Positions 10,511 through 20,720 of a DNA stretch of 64,000 nt are shown here, in pieces. Location of the stretch: NCBI GenBank assembly GCA_039720395.1, contig CM077826.1:25934430-25998429 (forward strand). The letters run 5' to 3'. Numbering within the stretch: the first letter of the stretch is position 1; every line of letters starts with the position of its first letter. The notes under the pieces are model-generated. The model saw only the letters and a list, made by a program, of their open reading frames with translations. It ran no database searches and was not told the origin of the DNA. The translations under genes were made by a program, and so were the position numbers. Origin of the DNA: Liquidambar formosana. Taxonomy: Eukaryota; Streptophyta; Magnoliopsida; Saxifragales; Altingiaceae.

Positions 10511-13500
10511 ATGGATGAATTGGAATCAATCAATCTAGGGACAGATGAATTGCCAAGGATAATTAAAATTGGGATAACTCTCTCGCCTGCTGAAAAAGAA
10601 AAATTGATAATACTTCTAAAAGCCAATGTAGAGGCCTTCGCATGGTCTTATGAGGATATGCCTGGTATTGATCCAGATATAGTGCAACATTACATCCCCA
10701 CTAATCCCACTAAAAAGCCTATAAAGCAAAAATTAAGAAGATTAAAACCAGAATGGGCTTTGAAAGTAAAAGAAGAGGTAACTAAACAATTAGATGCCGG
10801 GTTTCTCCAAGTTGTGGAGTACCCTGAGTGGCTGTCTAACATAGTGCCTGTGCCTAAAAAAGATGGGAAAGTGCGAATGTGTGTTGACTTCCGCAACCTT
10901 AATGCTGCGAGCCCAAAGGATGATTTCCCTCTACCGCATATCGATGTGTTAGTGGACAGTATGGCAGGACATGGGTTCTCCGGTTACAACCAGATAAAGA
11001 TGGCGCCTCGAGACATGGAAAAGACGGCCTTTATTACGCAGTGGGGCACGTATTGCTGCAAGGTAATGCCTTTTGGCTTGAGAAATGCTGGGGCTACTTA
11101 CCAAAGAGCTGCTACGACCCTATTGCATGATATGATCCATAAAGAAGTAGAGGTGTATGTGGACGACATGATAGTCAAATCTGTAGACTGGGAAGGACAT
11201 TTCGCGGCATTGGAGAAGTTCCTAGAACGGGCAAAGAAGTACAACCTCCGACTAAATCCTCAGAAATGTGCCTTCGGAGTCACCACAGGGAAGCTGTTGG
11301 GTTTCATGATCACTCAAAGGGGAATTGAAGTTGATCCAGGGAAGATAAAAGCTATCACGGAGATGGAGCCACCAAGAACGGAAAAGCAGATCCGGGGTTT
11401 TCTGGGGAGAGTTCAATACATAAGTCGTTTTATCGCCAATCTGACCATAGTATGCGAGCCAATTTTCAAGCTACTTAAAAAGGGCGTTTCCAAGGAATGG
11501 AATGAGGATTGTCAAGAAGCCTTCGAGACCATTAAAAGGTATTTGAGTAACCCCCCAATCTTGGTTCCCCCGCGGCAAGGTGAACCATTACTGTTATATT
11601 TAACGGTTACCGAAACCGCGACGGGAGCTATGTTAGCTCAATACCTTGAAGGGTCAAAAAAGGAAAATGCTATCTACTACTTGAGCAAGAAAATGACAGA
11701 TTATGAAGTAAAGTACAATGCGCTAGAAAAGGCTTGCGTAGCATTGGTATGGGCTACCCAGAAACTTCGTCATTACATGATGTCTTTCGAAATCCTGTTG
11801 ATAAGTCGATTGGATCCTTTGAAGTATTTGCTAGAAAAACCAGTCCTATCATACAAGACCGCTCGTTGGTCGCTTCTTCTCAATGAATTCGACATCAAGT
11901 ACCTGGCGCAAAAGTCCGTTAAAGGAAGTGTCATTGCAGACCATTTGGCAAGCTGCCCCGTGTCATCATCAACCCAATTCAATGACGAGTTCCCCGACGA
12001 AGAAATCCTGGAAATTAAGAAGAGGGTTTGGAGAGTCTACTTTGACGGAGCTGCAAACAGAAGGGGATATGGAATAGGAGTACTACTAGTCTCGCCTGAA
12101 GAAGCCTTTATGCCTTTAGCAGTCAAATTGGGGTTCGAAGCCACCAACAACATAGCAGAGTATGAGGCCTGCATCCTAGCATTGGAAGCTGCATTAGAGT
12201 TGGGGATAAAAGAACTAGAGGTGTTTGGAGATTTAGCACTGATAATCTGTCAGATAAAAGGGGAGTGGAAGACTCGCGATGAGAAGCTGTTGCCCTATCA
12301 TGCCTATTTGGAAGCACTGACTAAAGAGTTCGTTGAAATCGAGTTCAATTACTTGTCGAGAAACAAGAATCAGTTCGCTGATGCCTTAGCAACTCTAGCG
12401 TCAATGGTGGAAATACCAGAAGGGGAAAGCGTGAAACCGCTTGTGATCGAATGCAGAGAGAAACCTGTTTATTGCTGTTCCATTCGAGAAGGAGAGGTAA
12501 CAGATAACCACCCTTGGTTTTATGACATAAGAAGGCTCATCGAGGGAAGGGAATATCCAGAGGAAGCATCTCGCGTGGATAGGCGAACACTGAGAAGATT
12601 GGCAAGCCATTATGTGGTATGCGGAGGAAAACTGTATCGGAGGTCTTACGACGGAATCCACTTACTGTATGTCACGGAGGAAGAAGCTAGAAAACTCATC
12701 GAGGAAATTCATGAAGGAGTGGGGGCTCCGCATATGAATGGATACATACTGGCTAAGAAGATCATGAGACTAGGGTATTATTGGTCTACAATGGAAAGGG
12801 ATTGCTATGCCCACGTCAAGAAGTGCCATAAGTGTCAACTCTTCGCCAACGGACTACACTTGCCCTCCATGCCCTTAACAAGCATGTCAACTCCGTGGCC
12901 GTTTGCAATATGGGGAATAGATATCATCGGACAGATTAAGCCGAAGGCATCCAATGGTCATGAATACATTTTGGTAGCCATCGATTACTTTACCAAGTGG
13001 GTGGAAGCAGCTTCCTTCAAAGTTTTGAATGCTAAAAAGGTGGCACAGTTCATACAGCTCAACATTATCTACCGATATGGGGTACCGCATGAGGTCATTT
13101 CAGATAACGGTCAGCATTTCCAGAAGGAAACTAAAGAAATCTTGCAGAAATATAAGATTGTTCACCACTTGTCGTCCCCGTATCGCCCACAAACTAACGG
13201 TGCAGTGGAAGCCACCAACAAGAATATCAAGAAGATACTACAGAAAACGGCTGACATGTACACTGATTGGCATGAGAAGCTACCATTGGCATTATGGGGG
13301 TACAGAACGTCAGTCAGATCATCAACAGGGGCTACGCCGTATGCTCTAGTGTATGGGATGGAGGCTGTTTTACCAGTGGAATTGGAAGTTCCTTCGTTAA
13401 GGGTTGCTGTGGAAAGTCAGCTGGCAGAGGTGGACTGGATCAAAGGTCGTTATGATGAGTTGGTATTGCTAGATGAAAGGCGATTGAGGGCTCTCTACCA

Positions 13501-13759
13501 TGTGCAAGGGTACCAGAGAAGAGTCGCGAGGGCATTCAACAAACATGTCAAAGACAAAGGCTTAAAGAAAGGGGATTTAGTGTTGAAAGAGATCCGAGCT
13601 CCAATTTTCGATCCGCAAGGAAAGTTCAAACCAAGTTGGGGAGGACCGTACGTCATCAAGGAGATATTGCCAGTAGGGGCTGTTCAACTTATGGATTTGG
13701 ATGGGATCGAGTTCGCTCGTCCCACCAATTTGGATCAATTAAAGAAGTATTATGTATAA
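10511..13759 (+). CDS. pol: pol of A2: reverse transcriptase, dual RNase H, integrase
   Basis: The product has 1082 residues. The RT spans about residues 60-270, with VRMCVDFRNLN, MPFGLRNAGATYQR and YVDD (11156-11167, residues 216-219). The segment that should carry motif A reads DSMAGHGFSGYNQI: about seven residues including the catalytic Asp are missing compared with the second Tat element in this window. A degenerate RNase H follows, then an archaeal-type RNase H from about residue 506 with YFDGAAN, AEYEA, a GD aspartate and FADALATLAS. The integrase has an H/C zinc region (CHKCQ) and a DDE core: GIDIIG, ISDNGQHF and NGAVEATNK. A chromodomain is not visible. Everything downstream of RT looks intact. 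The motif-A deletion should abolish polymerisation. Confidence 0.93.
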   Translation: MDELESINLGTDELPRIIKIGITLSPAEKEKLIILLKANVEAFAWSYEDMPGIDPDIVQHYIPTNPTKKPIKQKLRRLKPEWALKVKEEVTKQLDAGFLQVVEYPEWLSNIVPVPKKDGKVRMCVDFRNLNAASPKDDFPLPHIDVLVDSMAGHGFSGYNQIKMAPRDMEKTAFITQWGTYCCKVMPFGLRNAGATYQRAATTLLHDMIHKEVEVYVDDMIVKSVDWEGHFAALEKFLERAKKYNLRLNPQKCAFGVTTGKLLGFMITQRGIEVDPGKIKAITEMEPPRTEKQIRGFLGRVQYISRFIANLTIVCEPIFKLLKKGVSKEWNEDCQEAFETIKRYLSNPPILVPPRQGEPLLLYLTVTETATGAMLAQYLEGSKKENAIYYLSKKMTDYEVKYNALEKACVALVWATQKLRHYMMSFEILLISRLDPLKYLLEKPVLSYKTARWSLLLNEFDIKYLAQKSVKGSVIADHLASCPVSSSTQFNDEFPDEEILEIKKRVWRVYFDGAANRRGYGIGVLLVSPEEAFMPLAVKLGFEATNNIAEYEACILALEAALELGIKELEVFGDLALIICQIKGEWKTRDEKLLPYHAYLEALTKEFVEIEFNYLSRNKNQFADALATLASMVEIPEGESVKPLVIECREKPVYCCSIREGEVTDNHPWFYDIRRLIEGREYPEEASRVDRRTLRRLASHYVVCGGKLYRRSYDGIHLLYVTEEEARKLIEEIHEGVGAPHMNGYILAKKIMRLGYYWSTMERDCYAHVKKCHKCQLFANGLHLPSMPLTSMSTPWPFAIWGIDIIGQIKPKASNGHEYILVAIDYFTKWVEAASFKVLNAKKVAQFIQLNIIYRYGVPHEVISDNGQHFQKETKEILQKYKIVHHLSSPYRPQTNGAVEATNKNIKKILQKTADMYTDWHEKLPLALWGYRTSVRSSTGATPYALVYGMEAVLPVELEVPSLRVAVESQLAEVDWIKGRYDELVLLDERRLRALYHVQGYQRRVARAFNKHVKDKGLKKGDLVLKEIRAPIFDPQGKFKPSWGGPYVIKEILPVGAVQLMDLDGIEFARPTNLDQLKKYYV

Positions 13760-13829
13760 GGCTTGCTGGGTTGAGAACCTATAAAGGTGGCCTAGGCAAA
13801 AGTTAAGGCATTTGAACTACGAGGACCTG

Positions 13830-13917
13830 ATTCCCCAAAAGAAAAAAAGAAAAAAAGAGAAAGAAGAAAAAAAAAGAGAAAAGAAAAAGAAAAAAGAAAA
13901 AAGAAAAAAAGAAAACG
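13830..13917 (+). repeat. Purine-only tract (GAAAA-rich) after pol
   Basis: Nearly 80 bases of A and G only follow the pol stop, and then GGGGATATGTAGGCAGCC. It marks the end of the sense coding part. It is too far from the 3' LTR to be the plus-strand primer tract. Confidence 0.7.
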
Positions 13918-14170
13918 GGGATATGTAGGCAGCCCATAAAGTTACATTGGGTGCGGTCCAAACAACACAATCACAGCAAAATCTCAAAAGTAAATTATCA
14001 TTGGCAATTTATTTGAAACTAATTGTTTGACATAACAATTTATTGGTGTTAAGTAAAAGAACTATTGACATGCCATAGATATTCTATTCCTTGAGTCTTT
14101 AAGTCCTCTTGAGTTTCTTCAGAGTCGTCTTGTGTGTCTTCTTTCTTTCTCTCTCGAGTCTTCTTTTCTT

Positions 14171-15385
14171 TCATAAGTCATGGTCGTGGGATGCCTCCAC
14201 TGCTTCAAGAATGTCTTCTCTGCAAAGTCCAAGTCTTGTGTCTTTGATAAGGTCATAAATTCTTTCTCGGCGAGAAGCCTCCCTTTCGCCTAAATCATCC
14301 TTCAACCATTGCTTGTATTCTTTACTCATCTCGAAAGGTCCTTCAGTATTGGCAATCCGAGTCAATTTCAGGTCTATAGGCCAGCGAGTCCTTGCCCACT
14401 TGATTATGGTAGGACCGACAGGTTCCACAGAGCAACAAGGTTTTGTTAAGGACGGTATGGTTTGCATGGCGCCCATCTGGCGAAGAATTCTCGAAGTCCA
14501 ATAGAAGGAAGTCGATCTCAGTCCTATGAGTTTGACAAAAGCACACCCCGAGGTTTGAAAAAGTACCTACTCTTTACACCCCCATGTGAAGACGTACCAT
14601 TTGATGTTCCGCCATGACAGCGTGTGGAAATAACCTAACCAATCTCTTAAAGAGAATGGCCCAGGGAGTTCAACTCGGCGCAGACAGAAGTGCTGGAGCC
14701 TGTATGGATTGATAGTGGTGGGAGATAGAAAATTCAGGCGCTCGAGCAGCCACATTTGCAGTAAAAAGGGGCTACCTTCTAAAGGCGCTTTGGGGTTGCC
14801 ATGAACTTTATCTAAACCATTCAAGGTTTCAGCTAATACCAAGGGAATGATGTTATGTCACTTGAGAAGAGGGGCAACCAACTCACATATTTGAATAGGG
14901 GCTTAAAGAGTGCCGGTGGAGATGAGAAAGCGACCAATTAAACAGAAAGCGAGTGCACGCCGAATTTGAGGGGTGAAAGTCAGAGTACCTTCGCTATCAT
15001 GAGCCAAGAATGAGGTTGCTAACTTCATTAAGTCCACCATATGGTTCTTGATGAAGATCGTTGCGTCCCTTTGGGGAATGCCAAGAAAATCCGAGAAGGA
15101 AGCAAGGTAATCAGAGCGAGGTGTAGGAAGGATGAATGGCCCTGCGGGTGAAACTCCAAATAAAGCACTGAATTCTTCCATGGTTGGGCATAATTCTTCA
15201 TAATTGAATCGAAAGACATAGAGTTGAGGATCCCAGAAGTATGTAGCTGTAGTGAGAAGAGTTGTCTCGAGCTTCATGTGCCTTATGGAGAGCAATGGTT
15301 CCAAGCCGAAGCGCCTAAACTCAGTTTTGTCTTTGGCAGCCATAACTGCCAAAAACCCTCTTAAGAGCCCATCCAAGGCTTCCAT
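14171..15385 (-). pseudogene. Antisense gene 1 in A2: DUF7745-like protein, degraded
   Basis: The minus-strand frame starts at ATG 15385-15383 (MEALDGLLRGFLAV) and covers about 400 codons. The motifs YFWDPQLYVFRFNYEELCP, TMEEFSALFGV and NIIPLVLAETLNGLD match the pattern I associate with plant DUF7745-type proteins found in retroelements. The family name is from memory. In-frame stops are TAA at 14905-14903 and TGA at 14860-14858, and a frame change occurs near 14567, after which coding resumes with a charged tail to 14171. A TATA box lies 48 bases upstream of the ATG and an LTR-like GC block lies beyond it. The biochemical role is unknown. Confidence 0.6.
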
Positions 15386-15432
15386 AATTGTTGTCAATGA
15401 AAATAGGTGAGCTAGAAGGCTCCCCTCATGTG

Positions 15433-15440
15433 TTTTTATA
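15433..15440 (-). promoter_or_regulatory. TATA box of antisense gene 1
   Basis: On the minus strand CCCTATAAAAACAC lies 48 bases before the ATG at 15385. Together with the GC block at 15527-15608 it mirrors the arrangement of the LTR promoter. Confidence 0.5.
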
Positions 15441-15526
15441 GGGAAAGGGTCACAAATTCGAGTCCTAGAAGGAGTAGAATCGTCAAAATAGGAAAAAACC
15501 TGAAAAATCGTGAAAAAACGCGTCAA

Positions 15527-15608
15527 CCTCGGGTAACCGTCCGGGGCTGGACAGTCAGCCGTCTAGGCCCAGACGGCTAACCGTTCGGGGCCAGATGGTC
15601 ACCCGAGG
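15527..15608 (-). promoter_or_regulatory. Internal copy of the LTR GC-block, upstream of antisense gene 1
   Basis: It opens CCTCGGGTAACC and closes GGTCACCCGAGG and is nearly superimposable on the LTR blocks. Its plus-strand right flank (GCCTATTTTCG, then TTTTTAGG) resembles the flank of the block in the reverse-oriented LTRs. So, relative to antisense gene 1, it sits as the block sits relative to LTR transcription. Confidence 0.6.
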
Positions 15609-15878
15609 CCCCTGCCTTGTTTCGCCCGGTTTTGCCTATTTTCGCGTTCGGATGGCCTTTTTAGGCCATTTTCACTCCTATGAACTCACATTGACTCAAA
15701 TTTTCATGAGAAAGGCACCATAACATCATTATGATAGATCCAAACAAGCACAACAAGTATCCATAGCAAGGGATAAGAAAGTTGGTTTTAGGTGGCAATT
15801 ACAAAACACAAGCATGAAATGCAAAAAGATAGCCATTGTCTCATTGTTTCTACAAGCCCAACAAGAAAGTAAATGAAC

Positions 15879-17827
15879 TCAGCGGTTCCCAAAGTTTCTT
15901 TTGCGGCTCGGCCCAGCTCCATCACGACCCCTACGAGGTGCTCTAGGAGGGCGCATTGCTGGTGGTGGCTGCATATACAAAATCCATTGCAAAGAAGTCA
16001 AGTATGAGAATAGGGTTGGTTGAAAACCATAAATGGGAACTTTAAAATGGGTTGAACACTTACCATGACATCCAAACGAGCTTCCGCCATGGATTTAGCT
16101 AAGCTCATCCTCACAAGGTCACGTCTCAAGCCCTCACTAAGGTCGATGAACTCTTGGGCATATGCCGCAGGCACCTAGGATAATCAATAAGGATAAAATT
16201 GAAGGTAATGTTCAAAGAAAGAAAGAAATACCCATAAAGAGAACTCACCTGTTCTCGATTTGGGTCGATCCTGGGGGATTCATCGAATGCAGGATGAGTA
16301 ATGGCAGTCTTGACAAAGTCTGATCCACAGCACAAATCAATGAACCAATTAGGCTGAGGCAAGGGTAATGACCTATCCCCTTCCATCTCATCATCCTCAG
16401 AGCCAGGAACCACTCCTGAGCCCAATGTTGAGCTATGCCCTCGTGCTCGTCGACCCTGCAAGTGTTCACCTATTAAATAGAGTCTCTATCAAAAGAAAAG
16501 GCTAGGAGAATGTTAAAGACTTACCCCCTGAGGAGGAAAGCCTGTCACCCTGGGCCTCATCAGATATTGGAGACAGAAAGTGTCATATGCAATGTTAGGA
16601 GAAGTGAACTCCTCCACATCCCAGCCTCTCAAGGCATCCCACAACTCCTCCCCCTCCATCAAGTTAGCATGCCTCATGTTAAGTGGTGGAGGCATTGGAG
16701 CCATGGCGGCATTCACATCACCCATGACCTGTCGTAAGACACGCTCCCCTAGGTACCAGTACCTACCCACGGGGCCTTCCAAGAGCACCCTCTTGCCCGT
16801 CAGCATCAAGCTAGGAATGTATCGCTTGGGTAGCATTGGCACCCATATCTTCCATGAATTCCATTCAATCTGTTAAAAAATCCAAAATGAGAAATTGGGA
16901 GTAAAAAGAAAAGGAAAAGAATAGGGAAAGAATTTCACCATATCAGCAGTAATGCTTGCTAGGTGAGCTCTAGCAAAGGCGTAATCATGACGATTCGTCG
17001 CCCGGATGGACACATAACTAGGGGAGTAATTCTTGAGGGTAGGCCATTCGATGGTTTCCTCAGCAAGGGATGGGCGACATAGGTTGAGGTACTCATAGCA
17101 CCAAACCTGTCAAAAGTTGAGAAAAGAATAAAAAAGAAAAGATAATATAAGAAAAAATAAAAAAGAAATTAAAGGGAAGTAGCATTCCCTCCCAAACAAA
17201 GGGCATCCCGCCGAAGTCCTTGGTCACACCGCGTGACATGTCACACATTGTGCGATACATGGTGGCTAGAGCAGCCCCTCCCCAGTTGAATTTCCTGATC
17301 TTGTCAACATCCTCCATGCTTGCAAGAAGACCCAAAGGGGCTAGGTCGCCCGTCCCGGCAAAGAATGTGCATGAGATCATGTACAGAAGGAATGCCCTTG
17401 TAATACAATCGGGGCTCGCACCCTCGCTCTCCCTTTGTTTGGCAAACTTGTTGAAAAGCCAAGTGCGGCGCACTGCTTTCTTGATTACCTCAACTTCCAT
17501 CCCAAGGTAAGCTAGGAGATAATCCTCATCCGTGTGAGCCTCTTCATAGAACTCCAAGCTTTTGCCCTTAATACTCAAGCCCGTGATCATGGTGAAGTCC
17601 TTGGGAGTTAAAGTCATCTCCCTAAAGCCAAAATGGAATGTATTGGTGGTGTCCCACCATAGTTCAGACAAGGCTAGCAAAGCTTGCCTATCACATTGGT
17701 CATTCCACAAAGAGTCTAGGAATTGACCAAAATCGGCCTTTTCGACATGGCCCTTGGCAATGGGTTGGAAGTTCTCCATGTTCCGCCACCATTCAATGAG
17801 TCCTTTGATGGAGGACCTAGTGCGCAT
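15879..17827 (-). CDS. Antisense gene 2 in A2: plant mobile domain protein, six exons intact
   Basis: This gene on the minus strand can be read through six exons: 17827-17198, 17106-16939, 16869-16525, 16455-16249, 16174-16064 and 15968-15879. All lengths are multiples of three, all introns are phase 0 with GT and AG ends, and there is no stop before TGA at 15881-15879. The total is 517 codons. Exon 1 has the plant-mobile-domain (aminotransferase-like) signature: FHFGFREMTLTPKDFTMITG, then a WW/leucine-rich pattern. Exon 2 begins VWCYEYLNLCRP, and the last exon is basic and proline-rich. The donor of exon 1 (TTT|GTTTGG) is weak. An AG just before GACATG at 17830 suggests an upstream 5' exon. 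PMD proteins of the MAIN/MAIL1 type act in gene and transposon silencing. A role for this copy is inference. Confidence 0.8.
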
Positions 17828-18826
17828 GTCCTGAAAGTTGGGCTATAGCCATTGAAAATACCTTGAGAGTTAGTTGAAAGAATATGGAAATGATAAACCT
17901 ACACTAGCAATTGGTTTCAAATCATTCTCTAAAAGATGTCAAAAAGTTGTTTTTATTCATGAAATGAATTGCTAATGTATGTTTATGGGTTTACTTGTTC
18001 ATGTGCCTTATTTTGGCAAGGATCGAACACTTTTTTATCACTTGGGCATTTTATCGAACACTTGGTGGGTAACACCTCCCAAGCTTTGAAACAAAAGAAT
18101 TTTGTATGGTCAATCCTTGCTAAATCAAAGCATATTACTCCCTTGAATGTTTACTTGTTGATATACATTGATTTGGTGAAGATTGAACAACTTTATTTCA
18201 CTTGGGAATTTTATCGAACACTTGGCGGGTGCCATTTTTCAAGCTTTCAAATGAAAAGAATTTGTGTGTTCAATCCTTGCCAAATCAAGGGATATCACTC
18301 AACAACCCAAGGGGTATTCAAAAGAAGTAGAAGGGAATGCAATTTCATCAAAAGAATCGAAAGATTCAAAAGAAAAGTGTTAAGTTGGGTAAACTTACTT
18401 CTTGTTGGGAATGGAGGAATGAGAGATGTTTGTCGGGTTCAAGCAACATTCTATCTTGTGGAGCATTATAGAGTGGTGCCTTGTACTTGCTTTTGACCCC
18501 ATAGAATGGATACTTGGTGCTTGAATCCTTGCTTGATGACATTCTTGATGATGGAGTTGGGTTTGTGAAAAATGGGTTTGATTTGGTTTGATTTCCAAAG
18601 ATGATGTGAATTGGTTGTTTTGATTGTTAAATGGGCTTGATTTGTTGTTGTTTGATGTGTATTTGATGTTTGGATTGAATGTTTTTGAAGTAGGAATGAG
18701 AGAATGAGAGTTGGAGAGGATGGAATGAGAGTTTAGAGAGAGAAACTCTCTAATTTTCGGGTTGGGAGAATGAGGAAGTGAGTGTGCAAGCATGGGTTAA
18801 AAACCTAGAATTTTTTTTGATGAGGG
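17828..18826 (-). other. Presumed 5' leader of antisense gene 2
   Basis: The region lies between the PMD gene and a GC block. On the minus strand 18793-18395 stays open for 132 codons. It is Ser/Asn-rich with a CT-rich start, and could be a 5' exon or leader. Both strands also show a partial direct repeat at 18020-18300 (TTTTATCGAACACTTGG appears twice). No domain is recognised. Confidence 0.35.
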
Positions 18827-18907
18827 CCTCGGGTAACCGTCCCCCCTTGGATGGTCAGCCGTCTTGCCCTGGACGGTTGACCATCTAAGGGTAGATGGTC
18901 ACCCTAG
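18827..18907 (-). promoter_or_regulatory. Second internal GC-block, upstream of antisense gene 2
   Basis: It opens CCTCGGGTAACC and closes GGTCACCCTAG, with internal GGTCAGCCGTC and GGTTGACC. It is a diverged copy of the LTR block, followed by a GCCCGCTTTGCCCG-rich stretch. It lies 1 kb upstream of the PMD start in the direction of that gene. Confidence 0.5.
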
Positions 18908-19180
18908 CCCGCTTTGCCCGCTTTGCCCGTTTGCCCCGTCTCGCGCGCTTGCGACCTCTAAACTTCTCCAAATTGACTTCTTGTGCAATCCTTGAGTTAT
19001 GGGATGAATATATCCCTCAAGTTTATCAAGTTTCAATGAAATTTTTTGAATCTTGGGTGATTGTATTCGCTCGCATAACGAGGAATTGTAATAGCCATGA
19101 TAAATGGCTTTCTCATGAAATGAGCTTGGTGTTGAATAGATTGACTTTCAAGTCTTGGAATTCAATTCTCTAGGAGATGA

Positions 19181-20050
19181 TAGTGATATCATATCATGTG
19201 ATAAAGATAATTTCACATGGAATGACTTGCTAATCATATGATAAAGATAACTTCACATGAAATGATGATTCATAAGCTATGCTAGTTACGAAGTAACTTG
19301 CTATCTTTGTGAGGAGGGCATGAAATGCACTTTGTTTTTCAATCAATTGACTTTCAAAATCAATGTTGTATCATGTGATAAAGATAATTTCACATGAAAT
19401 GACATGAAATAAGCTTGATTTTCAATCAATTAACTCTCAATTCAATGTCATTTCATGTGATGAAGATAATTTCACATGAAATGATAAGTAATGAACTTGA
19501 TTTCGAGTTGAATGACTCTCAATACATTATCATTTCATGTGATAAAGACAATTTCACATAGAATGAACTTGATTTTGAGTTGAATGACTCCCAGTGCACT
19601 GTCATTCCATGTGATAAGGATAATTTCACATGAAATGATAAGAAATGAGCTTGATTTTGAATTAATTGACTTGCAATTGGGTCTCATATCATGTGATAAA
19701 GACAATTTCATATGGAATGATGATTCATGAGTTATAAAATAACTCCCTGTTTTTGTTGTTTCCACAGAAAGTGGCATGATTTCACATGAAATGATGATTC
19801 GGAGTTATGAAATAACTTCCCATCTTTGTTATTTCCACTGAAAGTGGCATGAAATCATAATTTCACATGAAGTGATGATTCATGAGTTATGAAATAACTC
19901 ATTACCTTTGTTATCCCCAGTGAGACTGGCATGAAATGCCCTTGTTTTTGAATTGATGGACATTCAATTCAAATTCACATGAAATGATGACTTATGAGTT
20001 ATGAAATAACTCGTTTTGGATATGCCAATGAAATTGGTAGGATACCTTGT
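19181..20050 (+). repeat. Tandem repeats (about 80 bp and variants) in the 3' region of A2
   Basis: Degenerate units contain CATGTGATAAAGATAATTTC, then CACATGAAATGA. They repeat roughly every 80 bases from about 19190 to 19700. Units carrying GAGTTAT-GAA-ATAACTC follow to about 20040. Tandem repeats downstream of pol are a known feature of Tat elements and can seed satellites. Each unit is built from short inverted repeats. Confidence 0.8.
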
Positions 20051-20099
20051 GATGCACTAGTGCAACTAGCTTTGCATCATGAGAAGACCATGTGGATAT

Positions 20100-20668
20100 C
20101 ACTAATGCAATTAGTGCATGGTAAAGGCATTTACATGAGCGCACCAACGAAGTTGGCATGCATAGAAATGCATTCAATTCTTTGCTTCGAGGAAATCGTC
20201 GCATGCTTGGATATGACGAAGTCTATCCTTATGGTTCCATTTGAGTTTGTTGGTATTAATGAGATTAATCCAAAATGTGTTGTTATATCACTAATGCAAT
20301 TAGTGCAGGCATTTGCATGAGCGCACCAACGAAGTTGGCATGCATAGAAATGCAATAAATTCTTTGCTTCGATGAAATCGTCGCATGCTTGGATATGACG
20401 AAGTCTATCCTTATGGTTCCATTTGAGTTTGTTGGTATTAATGAGATTAATCCATCAAGCAAAAATGTATTGTTATATCACTAATGCAATTAGTGCATGG
20501 TAAAGGCATTTGCATGAGCGCACCAACGAAGTTGGCATGCATAGAAATGCAATCAATTCTTTGCTTCGATGAAATCGTCGCATGCTTGGATATGACGAAA
20601 TCTATCCTTTTGGTTCCATTTGAGTTTGTTGGTATTAATGAAATTAATCCATCGAACAAAAATGGGTT
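20100..20668 (+). repeat. Three tandem units of about 190 bp in the 3' region of A2
   Basis: Each unit starts at CACTAATGCAATTAGTG (20100, about 20288, about 20479) and contains CCAACGAAGTTGG, TGCATAGAAATGCA, CGATGAAATCG, GGATATGACGAAGTCTATCC and ATTAATGAGATTAAT. The units are almost identical. The middle one lacks a few bases (ATGGTAA) after its first hairpin. Confidence 0.85.
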
Positions 20669-20702
20669 GTTCTTTGATCATTGGCTCACAAGTGAAACTT
20701 GT

Positions 20703-20720
20703 TCACCAATGAGGGGCTTC
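20703..20720 (+). other. Candidate plus-strand primer (polypurine) site of A2
   Basis: CAATGAGGGGCTTC directly precedes the 3' LTR start at 20721. The purine core ATGAGGGG is short, as in other Tat elements. It is assigned by position only. Confidence 0.4.

Noticed and set aside
17969..18496. A 175-codon plus-strand frame
   Set aside because: No domain, lies in the leader of the antisense gene, and contains an internal direct repeat. Probably chance.
19181..20668. CRISPR-like array
   Set aside because: Units are contiguous with no unique spacers, and the setting is a plant retrotransposon.
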